DNA from: Gyrodactylus bullatarudis
Taxonomy: Eukaryota > Platyhelminthes > Monogenea > Gyrodactylidea > Gyrodactylidae
Direction: 5' to 3'
Length of the DNA: 64,000 bases
Assembly (NCBI GenBank): GCA_012064415.1
Contig: SSNU01000235.1
Coordinates: forward strand, 1 to 64,000
Below are positions 34,041 through 44,066 of this stretch, one piece after another; positions within the stretch are counted from its first letter, which is position 1; the number at the start of each line of letters is the position of its first letter. The notes beneath the pieces are model-generated. The model did not search any database, had not been told where the DNA came from, and saw only the letters and a program-made list of their open reading frames with translations. Made by a program: the position numbers and the translations under genes.

Positions 34041-35122
34041 TCTTATTTTGGAATGTAATCTCTAACCTCGGTGAGAATGCAACTTTGATTTCATTACTTC
34101 AAATGGGAAAGTGTATCGAAGAAATTAGTCTTAGTTTTAAATTATCCCTTCACTCTAACCAATAACATTTCATTCAATGTCTATATTTTTGTTACATTAC
34201 TGTACGAAAACAATTCTATCAGTAGGGAAGATGGATAAAGTATAAAAGGGGATAATATACACTCAGTAGCCAATTAGATTATGTCTCTGATGAATCTCTT
34301 CTCACAATTTGCAAGTAAGTAAAATCCTGAATAGTATACCTACCTATCCAATATTTGTCCATGTATTTGTATTTGTATATTATATGTATATTCTATGTAA
34401 GCTTGTATAAGTTAGATTAAAAGCATTTATATGTGTATACTCAGGTAGAATAGTTTACCACAATGCTCTATGAGCATTGCTCATAGGTATGTTGTTTGAG
34501 ATTATAATATTGAATTGATATCAAAGGATCTAATGATATATACCACTCATGATCTCTTTCCCTCAACCAGTCCTAGATATTTTTAGTTCCACAAAAGGGG
34601 AAAAACAAAATATTCTGCAATGATTTTCTCTCTTTGAATTCTTTTTTATTGATGTAGAGTACTTCGTCCTCTTGAGATAGTGATGCAATCCAGGAAGAGA
34701 TATCAAATTCTAGATTTTGATATTTAAATCTCGAAAAATTGCAATTTTCATGAAATATGATACATCTCTGATAAAAATCAGATTTTCTAAAATTTCCAAT
34801 CTTGAATGACATAGGATTGATTAATACTCGGTAGTGAGGCTAGTTTGAAATCAGAATTGGAATCTACCTAAAAATTGGCAATTATTGAGCGTAAAAAGAT
34901 TAGAAATACGTTGGAGCAGAAACTAGAATTAAAACTAATTTAATAAATTTATATTTTGAAATGTTACTTAGAAGTAAAGTGATGTTTTAATATTTAATGT
35001 TCAAATTCAGAAATGCAAATGATATTTACTAAACTACTTCCAAGTATTCACGGGAAGAAGAAATAAAGTATTTAGATTGCTTAATAATGCGAAATAAATA
35101 AAATTAAACAATAAGCCCGATC
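34041..35122. other. 5' flank of the minus-strand channel gene
   Basis: The promoter of the channel gene should lie just above 34040. A TATA-like run TATAAAAGGGG on the plus strand near 34240 does not have the orientation needed. No other gene is visible. Confidence 0.35.
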
Positions 35123-35251
35123 TACAGTTGTGCACCAGTAATTATGAACAAATTTGACCTTAATTACACAATTTGTGACTGAAATGTAATGCATAATTTC
35201 CGTTTGGTTCTAAACTCATAAGGAAGGTCAGAGAAGACAGACGTATATTAT

Positions 35252-35289
35252 AGTGATAAACGTTATATTTCACCGGGTCTCTTCAGACT
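35252..35289 (-). ncRNA. Hammerhead ribozyme core at the 3' side of the Penelope element
   Basis: On the minus strand the core reads AGT, CTGAAGA (35286-35280), an 8-nt spacer, GAAA (35271-35268), a stem-III hairpin (about five pairs with one mismatch), then ATC and ACT. The type-I hammerhead order fits, cutting after C35255, but stem I has only three pairs here and stem II cannot form a proper helix. Alternatively ACCGGG (from about 35298) can pair with CCCGGT. Probably weak or decayed. Confidence 0.5.
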
Positions 35290-35431
35290 CTACCCCGGTA
35301 ACATTTAAATACTATTACAATGCAAAATATTCTCTGGCTTCCATTCGTCCATTTCGTGATTGTATTTTTAGGCCTCACTAGGGAGGGGTAAAGAGTTTTC
35401 AACGTGAAAAACTCTGCTCACAACTAATTAT

Positions 35432-36853
35432 CTATTTCTGCCTTTTCGTAAACTGATCAATTTTCTGCTGACCACTGTCTCTACGTCGTTTTCTCTTCAC
35501 TTTTTCACAGCTTTTCTTGTCGGTAATTACAGGTTGGGTCATAATTAGATTATCAACTTCTGTTGACTCCTCGTTAGTTTCACTTTTATCCAACTCTGTG
35601 ACTGTTACTGGGGCTGTACTTGGAACTAGAATTGATTGATTATCGGCTTCAGCCAACTTCTCGTTGTTTTCATTATTGCATCTAGTTTCCTTTTGCGCCG
35701 TAGAGGATAAGGGGGGAGAAGAAAAAGTTGTGGGTTCAAGAATCTTACTTATTTTCTCGATTTGTTTGCGCTTTATGTGAACATCTCGACCCTTGAATCC
35801 CAATTTTCTAGCCAATTCTTTTTGGACGCACAAATCTGGTTTCAACTTGGTGATGAAATGTCCTTCCGCACACCCAAGGTTGGTTTGTCTCACTTTACTT
35901 GATTCACTTGGATTAACTTGATAGAGGATCTTAAAATTAGAAGCATCTGCGCTGTGTCCTGTTGCTTGGATATGATGTTGGACTGCACTGTTGTACTTCG
36001 GCCTTAAGTGTTCTCTCACTCTTTCACCAAGTGTTCTGGTTGTTTGACCAACATATGAAGATCCACACGCACAAACAAATTGATAGATTACTCCTTTTCT
36101 TTTCAGCTTTGGAATTTGGTCTTTGTTTCTACCATTGATGAGCTTGGACGTCTTTGAGATTAGTTTCAGTTTTCTCCCAGGGAATGTTCGTTTGGTGATA
36201 TTGGTTAACTTGTTGTTCACAATAGATCTACTAACATCTCCTTTGAAAGGAAGAACTAGATGTATTGGCTTATCGTCATCTTCTTCTCTGATTTTATCTT
36301 TGGGATGGGAATGTTTTTCAATAAAACACTCCGGATAGCCATCTTGTTTAAGGAGGTCTTTCAGTTTGGTTCTTTCTTCCTTAACGTATTCAGTTGACAC
36401 CAGTCTATCAATGTTGAGGAAGGCATTGCTTACGACACTCTTTTTGGTTTCTTTTGGCGAAAAACTATGAAATGGTAAGAATTGTGTTGGAACGCTCGTC
36501 TTCCTGTATATCTTTGTTATTGCGATTGTAACGTTCCACGTAATTTCAAGATCGAGAAAATTGAGTTTGCCTTCTTCTTCCATCTCATTTGTGAACTTGA
36601 CATTTTGGTGGATTGTGTTCAAGTTTTGACAAATCTCATTACCGTCTTTGTCGCTGTCCATCACTAGAAAAGTGTCATCAAGGTATCTAAAATATAGATG
36701 TGAACTTTCGATCAATTGCTGCATTGGGCCTTGTTCAAGGGATGCCAGAAACATATCTGCAAGGAGTGGGCCAATAGGACTTCCCATTGCTACACCATCG
36801 ATTTGCTTGTAGAACTGTCCGCCAAATTTGAAATCAATATTCATCACGGTCAT
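35432..36853 (-). CDS. Penelope-like element RT and GIY-YIG endonuclease, 5' truncated
   Basis: This 473-codon frame starts inside the reverse transcriptase and remains open upstream to about 36905. Catalytic box YLDD occurs in RYLDDTFLV, with DGVAMGSPIGPLLADMF before it (the PLE form of the AMGSP motif). The GIY-YIG endonuclease domain follows (YQFVCACGSSYVGQTTRTL...REHL, about residues 255-290), with the CxC typical of PLE enzymes, then a basic tail KRKRRRDSGQQKIDQF. Penelope elements copy their RNA by target-primed reverse transcription. The amino-terminal third of the RT is lost, so this copy cannot act by itself. Its reading frame is intact, so it is fairly young. Confidence 0.9.
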   Translation of the reverse strand: MTVMNIDFKFGGQFYKQIDGVAMGSPIGPLLADMFLASLEQGPMQQLIESSHLYFRYLDDTFLVMDSDKDGNEICQNLNTIHQNVKFTNEMEEEGKLNFLDLEITWNVTIAITKIYRKTSVPTQFLPFHSFSPKETKKSVVSNAFLNIDRLVSTEYVKEERTKLKDLLKQDGYPECFIEKHSHPKDKIREEDDDKPIHLVLPFKGDVSRSIVNNKLTNITKRTFPGRKLKLISKTSKLINGRNKDQIPKLKRKGVIYQFVCACGSSYVGQTTRTLGERVREHLRPKYNSAVQHHIQATGHSADASNFKILYQVNPSESSKVRQTNLGCAEGHFITKLKPDLCVQKELARKLGFKGRDVHIKRKQIEKISKILEPTTFSSPPLSSTAQKETRCNNENNEKLAEADNQSILVPSTAPVTVTELDKSETNEESTEVDNLIMTQPVITDKKSCEKVKRKRRRDSGQQKIDQFTKRQK

Positions 36854-37193
36854 AAATATTAGTTCTGCATAATTAGTAAGAAACTTAAGCTCAACTTGTA
36901 AATTAGGGGAGAGGGTGACGCATTAATTTTTCATTAAAATTTCAAAGTTTATTTTCAATAGTTTCCATACTTAATGAACGAATTTGATAGGGTTTAGTGG
37001 TACTGATCGAATCAGGAGAAAATTCTCTACAAGTTGAGACCAAAAACTAGAAAAGGGAAAAAATTTGCCCAAAATATTAAAATTTAAATATATTTTTCCT
37101 ACTTCTTAGTAGATTTCAAATACTAACTCTTATTTTTAGCTGGAAAATCGGGGTGTGCACATTCTCTCACACCAAAACTGGTGCACAACTGTA

Positions 37194-37751
37194 CCTTTAA
37201 CTGGGTACAAGTACGTTTAAAACTGCTTTAGGGCATTTTAGAATGAAGATCACAAATCTGACTTTGCATTGAATGTTGTTTAATTTATTGAGCTTGGATC
37301 CAAAATAGTGATCTCAGTTATTTTGATAGATATGACATAGAAAAGACATGCTCAAATCTTCATCTAATTAAGTGATATGTCATTGACATATCATCTCAAG
37401 TCAATAAATATAGAACTTTAAAATGAACTCACATTTGATACTAATAAAATATTCCATCAGTTAATATGGCAAGTTTAATTACTAAATCAAAAGCATATTC
37501 TTGCCGATTGAGTTTGTAAAATATCCTATAAAATACACTGATTGGATATTCTATCATAATTTACTGTGCTTTTTTTCTCAATCTCTTTTCATTGGCCAAT
37601 TAGAGAATCGGAATAAATTCCCATATAATTGGTCAATAAAAATGAATATTTTGAATAGGCATTAATTTAAGATGAAACATTTCGTTAAGGGTAAACTCGA
37701 CCGAGAAAGAAACCAAGAATGAGACATCAGGAAAAATAAAACAAGTGGAAT
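37194..37751. other. 5' flank of the plus-strand channel gene
   Basis: Contains the expected promoter and leader of the channel gene at 37752. No clear TATA box or other structure. Confidence 0.4.
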
Positions 37752-39089
37752 ATGACCCGTTATTTTTATTATCTAATATTTTTAATACCCTTGATAAACA
37801 TCAGGAGTGAATTTCAATCAACAGATATCAATGAAAATGCAGGTTCGTTAAATTTGAGAGACAAAATTCTATCGAAAATCTTCAAAAAGTACAAGAAATA
37901 TGAAAGGCCTAATTCGAGGACAGCAACACACGTTGATGTTAACATGAAAGTATTGGCCATATTCTCAATTGACGTACGAACCATGGATTATTTTGTAGAC
38001 ATTTATTTAAGACAAAACTGGACTGATCCACGGTTAGCATGGAACAATGATTCCGAGTTGGCTACCTACGAGTCCATTGCATCGCCAAAAATAAGAGATA
38101 ACCTATGGTTACCAGACCTCTTCTTTCGCAATGGGAAAGAGGGTTTCCTACACATGATGACACTGCCAAATTATCTTATCAGAGTTTATAATGACGGCTC
38201 AATTTTATATAGTCAAAAGATTACAATGAGATTTTCTTGTCAAATGCAATTGCATACGTTTCCAATGGACACACAGACGTGTGAGATGAATATTGGCAGT
38301 TATGCCTATACATATGAAGAATTAAAATTTTCCTGGAAGAGTGATGCGGCTATTGAAATACAGAATAACCTTCAAATTTCTGAATTCAACACACCGGAAC
38401 GATTCGATACCAAGGATTGTAGTAGCACGTACTCTACGTCAACCGGCAATTTTAGTTGTTTAATTGCCGAGTTTAAACTAAAGCGTCAGTTAGGATCATA
38501 TCTAGCAACAACGTATATTCCGAACATTCTAATTGTTATCGCTTCCTGGTTGAGTTTCTGGGTTAATGTGGATGCTGCTCCAGCCAGGGTGCCCCTGGGT
38601 CTTCTAAGTCTTCTTGGTATTCTGACTCAGGCTACTGGTGTAACTGCCAACCTTCCCAGAGTCTCTTACATCAAGGCTATCGATATCTGGACTATATTTA
38701 ACATTATGTTTATTATCGGAGTTCTCGTTGAGTATGCAATAGCTCTAACTTTACTTCGAAATAAACGTCAGCGTTCCTGGAAAGAAGATATGAATGATAT
38801 TGTTCGTAAGGAATTGATCCAGTGGTGTGCAGCCTGTCATGAAGATCATAGAATGCGACAGGCAGAAACCCTAGGATTATCTGACAACATAAAGAGCCTC
38901 GAAGCTATGATTATGGATAATGTTTTAGATGAAAAGAATCGTGCACAAGCCCAAAGGATTAAACCGCCAACATCAACAGTTTCCCCTGTTGATATGTATA
39001 GTAGATATTTATTTCCATCTTGTTACATACTCTATAACACCTTTTATTGGGGATATTATCTAGTACTGGTGGAATACTTTGATAATTAG
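37752..39089 (+). CDS. Glycine/glutamate-receptor-like anion channel subunit, paralogue
   Basis: An intronless gene of 445 residues with signal peptide about 1-19, Cys-loop C163-C177, second Cys pair C223-C236, and PAR at 277-279 introducing M2. The M2-M3 linker has the TANLPRVSYIKAIDIW order of chloride channels, and M4 ends in NTFYWGYYLVLVEYF. The ligand-binding loops differ from the paralogue at 32670 while the pore is almost the same, so the two may form mixed pentamers. It is placed head to head with that gene about 3.7 kb away, with the Penelope insertion between them. Confidence 0.88.
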   Translation: MTRYFYYLIFLIPLINIRSEFQSTDINENAGSLNLRDKILSKIFKKYKKYERPNSRTATHVDVNMKVLAIFSIDVRTMDYFVDIYLRQNWTDPRLAWNNDSELATYESIASPKIRDNLWLPDLFFRNGKEGFLHMMTLPNYLIRVYNDGSILYSQKITMRFSCQMQLHTFPMDTQTCEMNIGSYAYTYEELKFSWKSDAAIEIQNNLQISEFNTPERFDTKDCSSTYSTSTGNFSCLIAEFKLKRQLGSYLATTYIPNILIVIASWLSFWVNVDAAPARVPLGLLSLLGILTQATGVTANLPRVSYIKAIDIWTIFNIMFIIGVLVEYAIALTLLRNKRQRSWKEDMNDIVRKELIQWCAACHEDHRMRQAETLGLSDNIKSLEAMIMDNVLDEKNRAQAQRIKPPTSTVSPVDMYSRYLFPSCYILYNTFYWGYYLVLVEYFDN

Positions 39090-39800
39090 CCTATATAAAT
39101 CTCGCTTGAGGCATACATGTAACAGATACCTTTGCATTTGTCAAGAGGTTGCTCTTTTTAATTCAATTTCTGTATTGTATTATATTATGTGTCAATAAAA
39201 AATTATTACAATATTATCCTTATTTGCTGAAATTTATCGAAGATATTGAAGTTCCTTTCATGGTGCAAACAGTGGAATGAGAGCTGTTGATCTTTTTGAT
39301 AGCCATCAAATTTATACCAGTCTAGGTGTAACATTCATTACCAAATAAGACTTTCCTGTGGGATATATATTACCTAAGCACCTAGAACGAAATGTTTGTA
39401 AAACAATTGCTAACAATTGTAAGTGTATAGGTGCTGTGCTATTCAAAATTTATTTTTTCAATAAAATTGGTGTGACAAATGATAGAGCTGAGATCTGTGC
39501 GTATTCAAGGAGACTAATAGATTTCCTATCGAATGGGTGGTAAACAAAGTAATTTCTGATGTCTTAAATGGCACAGAGGGAATCAAAGGCATTAACAGAA
39601 AAATAACAATAAAACTGTAACATGATTCTGAAATTCTGGCTAAAAAGAAAACAATATTTTCTCTTCTTTTGACAATCAGGATTAAAATCATGAGGAAATT
39701 AGCTCATTACTTCCCTTTTTTGTTATATTCATGTTTAAAGTTAATTAAAGCGTTATCTTAGTAAAAATCTATGCAAATCAGTAATAATCAGAGTAAATTT
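39090..39800. other. 3' flank of the channel gene
   Basis: A polyadenylation-like AATAAAAAA lies at about 39194. No gene is seen before the foldback copy. Confidence 0.45.
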
Positions 39801-40330
39801 GCTTGATATGAAGTTGGGAATCTACGATTTTTAAAGAAATCTCGATTCCTTGATGAAAAATTCGAATATGTTAAATATTTTTTGGAATCCTACTCATGTT
39901 CCCCAATTTTACGATTTGAGGAAAAACAGTTCTGAAAAAAAAATTTTATGTAAATATGGTCATTTTTCAAATTTCGATTTGGCACCAAAAACGAACTTTG
40001 AACTTAAAATTTTTATTGATTTCAAAGTGAGAGAGTGATCAAAAGTTGATTTTCAGGATCACAATGAGACAAGATAGCCAGATATCACCGACAAATTTTC
40101 AAAAGATCCACTATTTTTGAGAGATTTTGATTTGTCAAAATTTGATTAATTCTCAAGTATTGAAAATGATCAAAAAATCGAAATTCGACTCCCAAACGAT
40201 AATGAAGTTATGCATTAGAACAAATTCAGCGTATTTGTCTTTTTTGTCTTATTGTGATTCTGAAAATCAACTTTTGATCCCTCTCTCACTTTGAAATCAA
40301 TAAAAATTAGCTTTAGATATCCAGAGTCTG
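39801..40330. repeat. Foldback-family copy, left arm and centre
   Basis: Begins with TTGATATGAAGTTGGGAATC, the family terminus, and contains the shared internal blocks GTGATCAAAAGTTGATTTT and its inverse. The right arm is missing, so it is truncated. Confidence 0.55.
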
Positions 40331-40704
40331 AGTCTAAGAGAAATCTCTAGTGTTCCATTTCATAAAATTATCGAAAATTATCACTTGTTTTTCTTCTATG
40401 TCATGTACTTTAAAACTTCAAATTGACAGTTCATTCAAGAATTTGATAGTGATAATTGGTTTCTTTGTCTATCGGTGATCTTGAAAAATGATATTTGATT
40501 CCTCTTCCACCTCGAGAATTTCTTTTTTTTGAATTGGTTTGATGAAAAAAAGAGCTTTTTATGAAAGAATTTTGTAGAATAGCTGTAATTCAGAATTTTT
40601 GTACAGTCATCAAAGATATTTATATTTTGATTTGGATTCATGAAGAAGATTAGAGAACAAGCAAATAATAAGTCTCAGAGAAGAAGAAAGAGATGCCACA
40701 ATTT
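40331..40704. other. AT-rich sequence before the Penelope terminus
   Basis: Foldback-like debris without clear ends, then the 3' end region of the second Penelope element. Confidence 0.35.
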
Positions 40705-40747
40705 TCACAAATAAGGGCCTTTATTTCGGGCATACTCATCAGTGTGA
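40705..40747 (-). ncRNA. Hammerhead ribozyme, 3' end of Penelope element 2
   Basis: This is the best copy. On the minus strand, stem I is TCACA (40747-40743) with TGTGA (40709-40705), five pairs. The core is CTGATGA (40742-40736) and GAAA (40727-40724). Stem III has four pairs (ATAA with TTAT) around a GGCC-containing loop, and the cleavage site is ATT with cutting after 40710. All invariant core bases are present in type-I order. Stem II is unusual, with only the G-C closing pair and a 6-nt loop. Hammerheads are known in the terminal regions of Penelope-like elements. It lies 0.24 kb downstream of the element's stop codon. Confidence 0.78.
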
Positions 40748-40987
40748 TACATGCCATATATATAGGGTTATAACAAAAATAGGGAATAAAGATTACTGGT
40801 TCTTATTTTTCAATTTTGATTGGCTCAAACCTGTTACCAGGTTGGAGCATCATAATTTGTAATCATAAGGTTGGATAGAATTTCATGTTCGTTAATTGCA
40901 TCAACTATACTTATTATTTATATTTTAGTAGTCAGGGTGTAGATAGGGATCGGTAATAAAGGGGTGTAAAACAGAATTATCAGATTT

Positions 40988-42334
40988 TTATTGTGTTGCC
41001 TGGTAAAAATCGGTAATTTGTTGGTTCGTCTCTACTTCTTCTCTCCTCCTCTTCCTAGCGGGGGGTTGGGATGCTGGGGACTTTAGTTCTCTTGGTTTGG
41101 GGAGAGCCAGGTTAATCGGCTTGACAAAGGTTTTCTGGATGCAAAGGTTTGGTTTTTGTTGGTTTATAAGGTATGCTTCAGCTGCTTTAAGTGCGTGGAC
41201 ATTGTTTCCGGTTGGTCTATAGATAATTTCAAAGTTTTCGTTGGAAACGTCTGCCTTGCATGTCCTCAGATGCTCTCTCACTGCAGTTTGGCCAGTGTAG
41301 AGGTGCTCTTCGATTCTATCCTCTAGACGTCTTTTGGTTTGGCCAATATACTCGGATTTACAAGCGCAAGTAAACTTGTAGACTACATGGCTTATCTTTG
41401 TTTTATCAATCGTGTCTTTTGCCTTGTTGGTAAACATTTTAGAAGTTTGGAAGGTCATTCGTAAGGTTCCTTCAGGGTAGGTTTGGGAAAAGACTTCATT
41501 TATCTTTCTTTGAATTAGTGTTGATGTCTTATCCCCTTTGAAAGGTAGGTTCATGTAGACAGTTCCACCTTCATTCTCTTTGGGCTTTTTCCTAGGGGTG
41601 TACATCTGAGAGAGCCTATCGTTGATCAGTTCGATTGGGTAGTCGTTGTTGAGGAATATACAGATCAGTTTTTCCATCTCGTCTTCCCAGGTTGATTCTG
41701 AGACTATCCTTCGGGTTCTTTTCGCGAGAGCTGTCACAAGTCCTCGTTTTACTTTCATGGGTACGAACGAGTTGAAATTCAGCATCCTGCCCGTGAACGT
41801 GTTTTTCTGGTGTATACGCCTTGTGATTGAGCTGTCTGTGTTCTTTGTTAGCTTAACTTCGAGAAAAGGCAAACTGTCATTTTCTGTCTCCATGGTAAAC
41901 TTGATTTTTCCGTGGACATGATTAAATTCTGTTAGTAAACTATCAACATTAAGATTCTTATTAGCGATTATAAAGGTATCATCCATATAACGGTAATAAT
42001 TATCAAACTTATCGATAGTTGGCTTTAATGACGTCATCTCGAGTTTTGCCAGGAATATGTCAGCTAGCAGGGGTCCTAAAGGGGTGCCCATTGCAACGCC
42101 GTCTTTCTGCACATATAAGTCCTCGTTGAAGCTGAACACCACGTTCTTGCAGCATAAGTTGAGCAGTTTTCTCACCCAGTTGGCTGCCAGTTTGAACTCG
42201 GATTGATTCTGTTTCACATAGTCGTGAATGAAGTCCACTGTTTCTTTCAACGGTACATTGGTGAATAAGGACTCTACATCGAAGGATAACATTGTTTTCT
42301 CTGTCGTATCTAGGTCCTTGACTTTTTCTACAAC
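40988..42334 (-). CDS. Penelope-like element 2, RT and GIY-YIG endonuclease
   Basis: A frame of 434 codons from ATG 42292, open to 42334 and 5' truncated. Reverse-transcriptase motif A lies in SFDVESLFTNVPL (residues 3-15), then GVAMGTPLGPLLADIF, and YMDD in RYMDDTFII (about 107). Endonuclease residues follow (VVYKFTCACKSEYIGQTKRRLEDRIEEH), then a basic tail with KRRREEV. It differs clearly from the element at 35.4-36.9 kb, so two lineages are present. A hammerhead lies on its 3' side (40705-40747), with a decayed one on its 5' side near 42398-42433. Confidence 0.9.
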   Translation of the reverse strand, partial: VVEKVKDLDTTEKTMLSFDVESLFTNVPLKETVDFIHDYVKQNQSEFKLAANWVRKLLNLCCKNVVFSFNEDLYVQKDGVAMGTPLGPLLADIFLAKLEMTSLKPTIDKFDNYYRYMDDTFIIANKNLNVDSLLTEFNHVHGKIKFTMETENDSLPFLEVKLTKNTDSSITRRIHQKNTFTGRMLNFNSFVPMKVKRGLVTALAKRTRRIVSESTWEDEMEKLICIFLNNDYPIELINDRLSQMYTPRKKPKENEGGTVYMNLPFKGDKTSTLIQRKINEVFSQTYPEGTLRMTFQTSKMFTNKAKDTIDKTKISHVVYKFTCACKSEYIGQTKRRLEDRIEEHLYTGQTAVREHLRTCKADVSNENFEIIYRPTGNNVHALKAAEAYLINQQKPNLCIQKTFVKPINLALPKPRELKSPASQPPARKRRREEVETNQQITDFYQATQ

Positions 42335-42397
42335 TTAGCATCGGTAACTCAGCTTAAAACCGATGTCTCCGTACATCTCTCAACATTAAATAATAAT

Positions 42398-42433
42398 TGA
42401 TAAACGTTTTATTTTGCCGGGTCTCTTCATACT
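42398..42433 (-). ncRNA. Decayed hammerhead motif, 5' side of Penelope element 2
   Basis: Aligning to the other copies, the minus strand reads AAGT, ATGAAGA, GACCCGGC, AAAA and an AT-rich hairpin ACGTTTATC. Core bases C3 and G12 are changed, so cleavage is not expected. It preserves the position of the repeated terminal sequence. Confidence 0.45.
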
Positions 42434-43690
42434 TAACCCTGGGCTTGAAATATATACTTTTACAATGCAACAATTTCTGCTCTTCGATTTCTGGATGATG
42501 AAATGCGCAAAGCTGATCTTTCAAAAAAAACTGTAGAAATAGGGCAAATGTTACTTTCCCGATCTATTGAAGGTTTTAGAGTAACCTTGTTAAACTAAAA
42601 ATATAGGGATGTACCTTATCGTTCATTTTTTTCTACAGAAAGAGAGGTTACATTCTGCATAAAAAATGATGGCTATGTTCTTGGATATCGATGAATGCAG
42701 ACTTTTTATCAACTACGGTGGACTTCTCGGATTTTTTTGTCATATTCTTCTAATTTGTAACCTCAGTTAGAACTTATAGATTCCCTAGATTATTAATATT
42801 TGATAAGAACTACTGTAGACTAGGAACTGTAAAGCAAGTTTGAGAGGTTTCGACAAATTGAATTGAGTCATATATATATATATATCAATTGTAATTTTGC
42901 AATACATTTATGAATAAAAGATTTATGATCAAGACATCATATTGATGTTCACTGAGAACAGATGATGAATCTTGAAAATTAATCTCACAGAACGTGTAGG
43001 CATCTGATCTCAATATTTGTATGAATCTATCCAAGATATTCAAAGACTTTGTTCTCTATCAAGACGATGATGATTTATCTAAGATATAAGATATACTACT
43101 ATATTTATTTATTAAAGGGAAATCATTAAAAGATCTCTTGCATAGTTATTTGAGTAGGCTATACACAGTTGTAGGGCATTTTTTTAATGTTAACCGAGAT
43201 ATATCATTACAAGATTAGAGCAACTATTAGAAACGAAAGATTTTACGTATTTATATTAGATTTAAAAATGTAAATGAAAAGAATGTTGTAACACTACGCA
43301 CTTTTTAATTCTTAATAAAAAGGAATCGGCCAAGAATTTGCCATTGATTTTATAAAACTTGAGTCCTATATAATTATTTTGTAGAATTTCTTATAATAAA
43401 CTCGTTCAGCCAAAATGATTATAATTATTTTAATAAACAATTTGAGAGTTTCTTTTTATTGGTCAGGATAGGATCCATTTGTAAGCTGTAACATTCAGTG
43501 GCATGGACTAATCCTTTACCAGATAAGAAGATCCTGCGTAAAATATTACATAAGCGCCGAGAACGAAATAGTTAATTATATTTTAAATTACAATTTTACT
43601 AATTCAGTTGTAAATTAATACAGTTTCTATTTTTGATTCAAGCTACAATTGCTTTTATAAAAGCAAAATGTATATATTTATTGAAATATT
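42434..43690. other. AT-rich stretch without a gene
   Basis: Contains a short (TA)n run at about 42871-42886. No coding signal is recognised. Confidence 0.4.
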
Positions 43691-43699
43691 TGATGAGGA

Positions 43700-43736
43700 A
43701 TTCATTTTATTTCACCGGATCTTGTTAGACTCTTAC
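43700..43736 (-). ncRNA. Decayed hammerhead motif, left arm
   Basis: Minus strand AGT, CTAACAA, GATCCGGT, GAAA, TAAAATGAA. Two invariant G of the CTGANGA box are replaced by A, so it should be inactive. Its partner in the right arm keeps these bases. Confidence 0.5.
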
Positions 43737-44028
43737 ACAGACTTAACATTTATACAGAATATCAGTACATTTATGGAATCCTCTGTTTGGTTGATCAGGT
43801 TCAACTTTTGAGTTGATATTGACGAGGTGAGGTAGGGACTGCAATTATCGTTTTGTAAGGAAAGAATCTAATTGTAACTGCATCTTTTCCTTTTCGTTCC
43901 CTTTTTTACTATTTGCATTGATTGGCTTGAAACTGATAATTACTGGTTGAGAAATAATTTGATTACCTGATCAACCAATCAGAGGATAAATGTACTAATA
44001 TTCTGTATAAATATCAAACCTGTGTAAG

Positions 44029-44066
44029 AGTCTGACGAGATCCGGTGAAATAAAAGCTTTATAACT
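44029..44066 (+). ncRNA. Hammerhead ribozyme core, right arm
   Basis: Plus strand AGT (44029-44031), CTGACGA (44032-44038), GATCCGGT, GAAA (44047-44050), then a five-pair stem III (ATAAA with TTTAT, loop AGC) ending in the site ATA, cutting after 44063, and ACT (44064-44066) pairing with AGT. The core is complete. Stem I has only three pairs and stem II is not a standard helix. Confidence 0.6.

Larger units (their letters stand above)
35123..37193. mobile_element. TA-flanked Tc1-type terminal repeats enclosing a Penelope element
   Basis: TA plus the 15-bp repeat CAGTTGTGCACCAGT (35125-35139) is matched by its exact inverse ACTGGTGCACAACTG at 37177-37191 plus TA (37192-37193). TA targets with CAGT-like ends are typical of Tc1/mariner elements, but no transposase remains. 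Between the ends lies the Penelope-like element, most simply read as an insertion into an older mariner-type MITE. Chance is unlikely for a 15-bp exact match in this setting, though the nesting is inferred. Confidence 0.55.

Noticed and set aside
42871..42886. (TA)n run as a promoter or origin
   Set aside because: A simple microsatellite with no associated gene.
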